Both the position numbers and the translations under genes were made by a program. 10,366 nt of DNA, taken from Bacteroidales bacterium UBA5266 (GTDB taxonomy: Bacteria; Bacteroidota; Bacteroidia; Bacteroidales; WCHB1-69). The notes beneath the pieces were generated by a model that saw only the letters and a program-made list of their open reading frames with translations, made no database searches and was not told the origin of the DNA. The stretch spans positions 11,599 through 21,964 of the forward strand of contig DHTG01000019.1 in the NCBI GenBank assembly GCA_002411545.1, given 5' to 3'. Of the stretch, positions 7,150-10,366 are shown in pieces (position 1 is the first letter of the stretch; every line of letters begins with the position of its first letter).

Positions 7150-7839
7150 TTAGTTAATTATATGATTTAAAGTCGGAAAAAAATGAGTGATTGTTACATA
7201 GGCCATGTATACATTGAATGCTGTAAAAAGAATGGCTATGAATTGTTTTGGTAAATATAGGACCGATGCTATGTTGCTGGCATCGCTTGTAATGTTAGAA
7301 GTAAAGGATACGTACATTAATATAAAACATGAAAATACAGATTCCAAAAGGATGATGCAGGCATAGGCTTGAGCGAGTATATGAATAAGTAAATGATAGT
7401 GAAAATACAACAAACAAACATTGATGGAAATAAACGTTACAGCCCATATGATTCCAAAAAAATTTCTAAAATAAAGAAGGAGAAACAAAAAGCTTATCGA
7501 AACAATGCCTATGATATAGTAAACATGTAAATCTTTGGATAAAAGCCAAAAACTAAAGAATGCCATAAGAGCGGTTAAGGGATATCCGGCTATGGCAATG
7601 AGCAATTTCTTGAATTTATTAGATATAGTAACCGAAGCTTCGCCGCCGGCATTGCTAAATAAATTTATCTTAACTGTTTTTTCACCCAACATCCACCCCA
7701 TCCATACATGTCCTCCCTCATGTATCATGGTACTGATTAAACGTATGTATTTTCCTATATAAGGAATATAAATCGTTATCCATACCGTAAGTAATATGAG
7801 GTAAAACTGTATGCTTTCATTGTTAAAAAAAGTAATCAT
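7150..7839 (-). CDS. M50B-like intramembrane zinc metalloprotease
   Basis: Integral membrane protein of 229 residues with about six hydrophobic segments, matching the Peptidase M50B-like family, distant relatives of site-2 proteases. The zinc motif HEGGH is at residues 40-44 (MIHEGGHVWMGWMLG) with Glu41 as the expected catalytic base. It is followed by FSNAGGEASV near 61-70 and AGYPLTALM at 84-92, the usual second block. SDASNIASVLYLPKQ at 185-199 carries the conserved SDA-N segment near the C-terminus. No PDZ domain is present. It begins four bases after the stop of the upstream membrane-protein gene and is 12 bases before sixA. In this family the physiological substrate is usually unknown. 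An anti-sigma-like membrane protein lies on the same strand downstream and is a candidate. Confidence 0.85.
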   Translation of the reverse strand: MITFFNNESIQFYLILLTVWITIYIPYIGKYIRLISTMIHEGGHVWMGWMLGEKTVKINLFSNAGGEASVTISNKFKKLLIAIAGYPLTALMAFFSFWLLSKDLHVYYIIGIVSISFLFLLLYFRNFFGIIWAVTFISINVCLLYFHYHLLIHILAQAYACIILLESVFSCFILMYVSFTSNITSDASNIASVLYLPKQFIAILFTAFNVYMAYVTITHFFPTLNHIIN

Positions 7840-7843
7840 CCTA

Positions 7844-8461
7844 TTATGCTAAAAACATAAACAATAAAATCAATTCGCTTAATCCGACAAAAAAACCACT
7901 ATATATTTGTAATGAAGAGTGTTTATTTATAATCATTTGAGCACTTAACATCCACCCGCTGATACATATCAATATCAGTATAATCCAAATGTTGTTTTGT
8001 TGTATGTAATACCCTAAGCCGATAAAAAAACCTATGATTGCTCCTATAAACAATGCATGAGCATTGATGTTGTAAAACAAATGAATGATTAGGTAGCTTG
8101 CCGTAATCAATATAGGTATGAGCATATATATTTGTATCAAAGGATATATGGCATAAAAAGAAACGGATTGAAAACACAGATAATAAAACAAAGCGAAAAT
8201 CAAATAGGCTATAGCATTATCTTGTTTGTTGTCAAGCTTTAGGGATTTAATGATACGTAGTTTATACAAAAGAAAAACGGTGATTGCAGGTAGTATAATA
8301 TATCCTGCCAATAGCATGCCATATAACCATAAGAGATGTGGTAGGGACAGGACCGTTTGCTGTATTTGCAGTTGTAATGCAAACAACAGCATGTATACAA
8401 GCATACATACCGGATGGAAAAGGATAGAAATTATTCTGGCATTTTTAAGACTCATAGGCAT
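7844..8461 (-). CDS. Polytopic membrane protein with degenerate PAP2-like motifs
   Basis: Integral membrane protein of 205 residues with about six hydrophobic helices and few charged residues. I recognise it as a Bacteroidota membrane family rather than by function. SILFHPVCMLVY near 12-23 places a His-Pro in the first helix, followed by LRIIKSLKLDNKQDN at 68-82. NAHALFIGAIIG at 133-144 and HSSLQIYSGFFVG at 181-193 are reminiscent of the SGH and H-x3-D/Q-x2-G blocks of type 2 phosphatidic acid phosphatases. The usual first KxxxxxxRP block and the preceding Arg are not seen, so catalysis is uncertain. The start is either the ATG at 8459-8461 or an in-frame ATG two codons later. It is the first gene of the four-gene unit, ending four bases before the M50B-like start. 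Confidence 0.7.
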   Translation of the reverse strand: MPMSLKNARIISILFHPVCMLVYMLLFALQLQIQQTVLSLPHLLWLYGMLLAGYIILPAITVFLLYKLRIIKSLKLDNKQDNAIAYLIFALFYYLCFQSVSFYAIYPLIQIYMLIPILITASYLIIHLFYNINAHALFIGAIIGFFIGLGYYIQQNNIWIILILICISGWMLSAQMIINKHSSLQIYSGFFVGLSELILLFMFLA

Positions 8462-8466
8462 GTAGT

Positions 8467-8508
8467 AAAAAAAACAACAAACATACTTCTTTATGGTGTA
8501 TGTTTGTT
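8467..8508 (-). terminator. Intrinsic terminator of the FKBP gene
   Basis: Perfect 11-base inverted repeat: AACAAACATAC at 8476-8486 and GTATGTTTGTT at 8498-8508, with an 11-base loop. On the minus strand it is followed by a T-run (eight A on the plus strand at 8467-8474). It lies 27 bases after the FKBP stop codon. The arm nearest the next gene reads TATGTTTG on the minus strand (8478-8485), so a -7 promoter box for the downstream four-gene unit may share the same bases. Confidence 0.8.
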
Positions 8509-8534
8509 ATGAGGTATATCTGTAAAAAAAACAT

Positions 8535-9242
8535 TTATTCAGGATTGATGGCTATGAGTTCCACTTCGAAAATAAGTAAAGAACCGGCACTTTTGGAGAT
8601 TTGTCCTATCGGACGATCGCCATAGGCTAACTCTGCAGGAATCCAAAATTTATATTTGCTCCCCACACTCATCAATTGCAAGCCTTCTGTCCAACCTTTA
8701 ATCACTTGATTTAAGGGAAATGTAGCCGGCTCACCTCTTTGGCGCGAGGAATCAAACACAGTGCCGTCGTATAAAGTGCCCACATAGTGTACTTTTACCT
8801 TGTCGGTAGCTTTGGGTTTGGGCCCTTTTCCTTCCACCAACACTTTGTATTGCAAACCGCTTTCCGTTTGTTTGACGTCTTTATCATCTCTGATGTTTTT
8901 TTCCATAATGTCTTTGGTGACAAACTTATTAAAGCTGGCTTCTCTTTCTTGGTTTTCTTGTTGACGTTGTTGGGCCATGCTTTGAAATCGTTTTAACAGT
9001 TCCGTATACTGAGGATCTCTTACCTTAGCCGAAGAACGATTGCCTTTGAAACCGGCTTCAAATCCGGCCAAATATGCCTCTAAGCTAATAAAATCAAATT
9101 GATTTAAAAAGAAGTATTCTCCGGTTTGAAATCCAATGGCATAACCTAAAGAATCTTTGGATGTTTTCATTTCTTGTGCCTGCGATACAGTCGTAAAAGC
9201 ACTCATCAAAACAATAATAGCTAATGATTTAGTTAATTTCAT
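8535..9242 (-). CDS. Periplasmic FKBP-type peptidyl-prolyl cis-trans isomerase (FkpA/Mip-like)
   Basis: Exported folding catalyst of 235 residues that isomerises X-Pro bonds and may act as a chaperone for periplasmic or outer-membrane proteins. A signal peptide (MKLTKSLAIIVLMSAF... to QAQ) ends at residue 23. Residues 27-110 form the N-terminal dimerisation segment of the FkpA/Mip type: KDSLGYAIGFQTG, a helical EAYLAGFEAGFKG, then a Gln/Glu-rich helix RFQSMAQQRQQENQEREASF. The FKBP domain covers about 126-235: ESGLQYKVLVEGKG, VHYVGTLYDGTVFDSS with Tyr153 and Asp164, NQVIKGWTEGLQLM with Trp184, ELAYG with Tyr207, and a closing GSLLIFEVELIAI with Phe225. The binding-pocket residues of FKBP12 are therefore retained. 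The gene is monocistronic, with a promoter and a terminator both visible. Confidence 0.95.
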   Translation of the reverse strand: MKLTKSLAIIVLMSAFTTVSQAQEMKTSKDSLGYAIGFQTGEYFFLNQFDFISLEAYLAGFEAGFKGNRSSAKVRDPQYTELLKRFQSMAQQRQQENQEREASFNKFVTKDIMEKNIRDDKDVKQTESGLQYKVLVEGKGPKPKATDKVKVHYVGTLYDGTVFDSSRQRGEPATFPLNQVIKGWTEGLQLMSVGSKYKFWIPAELAYGDRPIGQISKSAGSLLIFEVELIAINPE

Positions 9243-9281
9243 GTGTAATTATTTTTATGTATTATAGATAATAATTTTGAG

Positions 9282-9442
9282 ATGCAAATATACATAAAAT
9301 TGTCAAATCATATCAAACGGAAAGTAAATATGGAAGAAAAGAGATTGTTAAAGGTTTCGGAAAGGAATACGAAGAATACCGCCATAAGGTACCAAAGTTC
9401 TTTCCTCGGTTTCAAAAAAAATCAAGCGGGAAAACAATATAG
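9282..9442 (+). pseudogene. Decayed C-terminal tail of an isoprenylcysteine carboxyl methyltransferase-like gene
   Basis: Two overlapping frames together resemble the C-terminus of the ICMT/PEMT-type membrane methyltransferases (typically an EE..L, then FG.EY..Y...VP.F.P pattern). Frame one gives NMEEKRLLK at about 9327-9353. Frame two, one base apart, gives KGFGKEYEEYRHKVPKFFPRF up to about 9412 and stops at TAG 9440-9442. A one-base slip near 9350-9354 (AAAGG) would join them into one continuous tail. Nothing upstream resembles the membrane segments or the SAM-binding part. To the left lie the divergent FKBP promoter and FKBP gene, so only the last 30-40 codons remain. This is a pattern reading without a database search; the region could also be non-coding with a chance match. 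Confidence 0.5.
9285..9317 (-). promoter_or_regulatory. Candidate Bacteroidota promoter (-33 and -7) of the FKBP gene
   Basis: On the minus strand TTTG (9314-9317) and TATATTTG (9285-9292) are separated by 21 bases. This fits the two-part TTTG / TAnnTTTG architecture of Bacteroidota promoters. The -7 box lies 42 bases upstream of the FKBP ATG. This is the only place in the window where both elements are seen. The promoter overlaps the start of the methyltransferase-like relic read on the other strand. Confidence 0.55.
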
Positions 9443-9471
9443 CTTAGCAACCCTATATAAAACCTTAGAAA

Positions 9472-9999
9472 ATGAAAAAGTTAATAATATTTGGAGTATT
9501 TATTCTTATCTCTAATAATTTTTATGCTCAACACAATGAATTTTTATTAGACACCGATAAAGCGGGTCTTTTTAAACTAACTATGAATTTGGAATATGCT
9601 TTAGAAGTATGCAAATCAAAATACGTTGTTGAAAAATCATTCCTTTCGTTAGAAGGAGACAATTACGATGTTTATAATGTAAAACTTGACGGTCAATTAT
9701 TATTAAAATTAGAACCTGATTGTGAAAGCGTATGCAAAATAGGAAGAATTTGGGTATATAGCGACCTCTATAAAACGAGTAAAGGAATAGGCATTGGGAG
9801 CACACTAGAAGAAATTTTGGAAAATTACAGTTTTAAATTTTTACAGACAGAAGGTGAAGGTTCAGTCTTTTTACAAATCAATGAGAATGATATAAATTTT
9901 GAACTTGATCCCGTTGTATTTACAAATGATTGGTGGGAAAATGGAGCTAAGTTCGAAGATATTCCAAAAGAGACAAAAGTAACAATGATTATCTTATAA
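9472..9999 (+). CDS. Small exported protein of unknown function
   Basis: A 175-residue protein that I do not recognise by name. It has a clear signal peptide (MKKLIIFGVFILISN, ending in FYAQ at residue 20). The mature part is mostly predicted beta-strand with acidic character. It contains two close cysteines in EPDCESVCKIGRI at about 82-94, possibly a disulfide in the periplasm. It also holds a TSKGIGIGSTLEEILENY stretch at about 103-120, a Gly-rich turn followed by a helix that I have seen as a recurring block in uncharacterised exported proteins. It ends without a membrane or sorting domain. The ATG at 9472 follows an A-rich leader; no TAnnTTTG box is evident, and transcription could start within the relic upstream. 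Its codons are more A/T-rich than those of the flanking gene to the right. It is convergent with that gene. Confidence 0.7.
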   Translation: MKKLIIFGVFILISNNFYAQHNEFLLDTDKAGLFKLTMNLEYALEVCKSKYVVEKSFLSLEGDNYDVYNVKLDGQLLLKLEPDCESVCKIGRIWVYSDLYKTSKGIGIGSTLEEILENYSFKFLQTEGEGSVFLQINENDINFELDPVVFTNDWWENGAKFEDIPKETKVTMIIL

Positions 10000-10082
10000 T
10001 TCCACCAAAATATTTCGTACACTTTTAAACACGCAGACGATCTATACCGGAAAAACACCAGAAATTGAATAAGACGATCTCC

Positions 10083-10366
10083 TTACTTTTTGATTATTTT
10101 TTCCGTCAACAAAGCATCGTCGCATTGTATACGTATAAAATACAAACCCTTGTGCAAAGGACGTAAGTCAAGGATGCATTCCTTGGCCCGGATAGACTGT
10201 TTGAGAACGACTTTTCCGACCAGGTCAACTACCGTGATTTCTTCCATTACAGCCTTATTGCATTGAATCGTGAGTTGATCGGAAGTCGGATTTGGAAAGA
10301 GGATCAGGTCATCGGAAGCGGTTCTTTCCGAAATACGGCTTGCATTCTGAATGAACAAGGAGGACG
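10083..10366 (-). CDS. T9SS cargo protein, 3' end with type A sorting domain (cut by right edge)
   Basis: The last 93 codons of a secreted protein whose main part lies beyond the right edge; the frame stays open to the window end. About 75 residues form a Por-secretion-tail (type A) C-terminal domain. This includes LILFPNPTSDQLTI with the hallmark FPNP, EITVVDLVGKVVLKQ (the D-x2-GK strand), LRPLHKGLYFIRIQ (the L-x2-G-x-Y strand), and the basic end TEKIIKK. In T9SS organisms this domain directs passage through the outer membrane and is then removed as the protein is attached to surface A-LPS or released. The DNA is visibly less A/T-rich than the small gene to its left. The nature of the cargo cannot be judged from this piece. 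Confidence 0.92.
   Translation of the reverse strand, partial: SSLFIQNASRISERTASDDLILFPNPTSDQLTIQCNKAVMEEITVVDLVGKVVLKQSIRAKECILDLRPLHKGLYFIRIQCDDALLTEKIIKK

Noticed and set aside
9282..9515. 77-codon plus-strand open frame as an intact small gene
   Set aside because: Its last part overlaps the start and signal peptide of the gene at 9472, and the recognisable sequence switches frame near 9350. It is better read as a relic.
10035..10080. Nine-base direct repeat AGACGATCT (10035-10043 and 10072-10080)
   Set aside because: Too short, and with no mobile-element structure between the copies; probably chance.

Overview
The window looks like a chromosomal segment of an AT-rich Bacteroidota bacterium, probably of the Bacteroidales. 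The reasons are two type IX secretion (T9SS) sorting domains (one type A, one type B), signal peptides ending in KAQ/QAQ/YAQ, weak or absent Shine-Dalgarno sequences, and TAnnTTTG promoter elements upstream of several genes. No tRNA, rRNA, CRISPR array or insertion sequence was seen.

Layout, left to right. (1) 1-857, minus: 5' part of nnr, the bifunctional NAD(P)HX repair enzyme, cut by the left edge. (2) 1113-2706, plus: a small outer-membrane beta-barrel protein, then an orphan dTDP-4-dehydrorhamnose reductase (rfbD). (3) 2835-4571, plus: a secreted C69-family dipeptidase whose catalytic Cys lies directly after the signal peptide. A perfect 20-bp-stem hairpin (4570-4613) separates it from the converging block on the other strand. 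(4) 4627-8461, minus: six co-directional genes, in transcription order a PAP2-like membrane protein, an M50B-like intramembrane metalloprotease, a SixA-like phosphohistidine phosphatase, a YjbQ-family protein, an ECF sigma factor, and a single-pass membrane protein ending in a T9SS type B (gliding-associated) C-terminal domain. (5) 8535-9242, minus: a periplasmic FkpA/Mip-like FKBP isomerase with its own promoter and terminator. (6) 9282-9999, plus: a decayed C-terminal tail of an isoprenylcysteine-methyltransferase-like gene, then a small exported protein of unknown function. (7) 10083-10366, minus: the 3' end of a T9SS type A cargo protein.

The most interesting part is the sigma factor/membrane protein pair at 4627-6127. 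The second protein has the layout of a Bacteroidota anti-sigma factor: short cytoplasmic N-terminus, one membrane helix, long hydrophilic linker. Its periplasmic end is a T9SS type B sorting domain. It has no signal peptide of its own, so this domain should stay tethered to the inner membrane. This suggests, by inference only, a sensor of T9SS load or function that controls the sigma factor. An intramembrane metalloprotease lies three genes upstream on the same strand and is a candidate for processing it.
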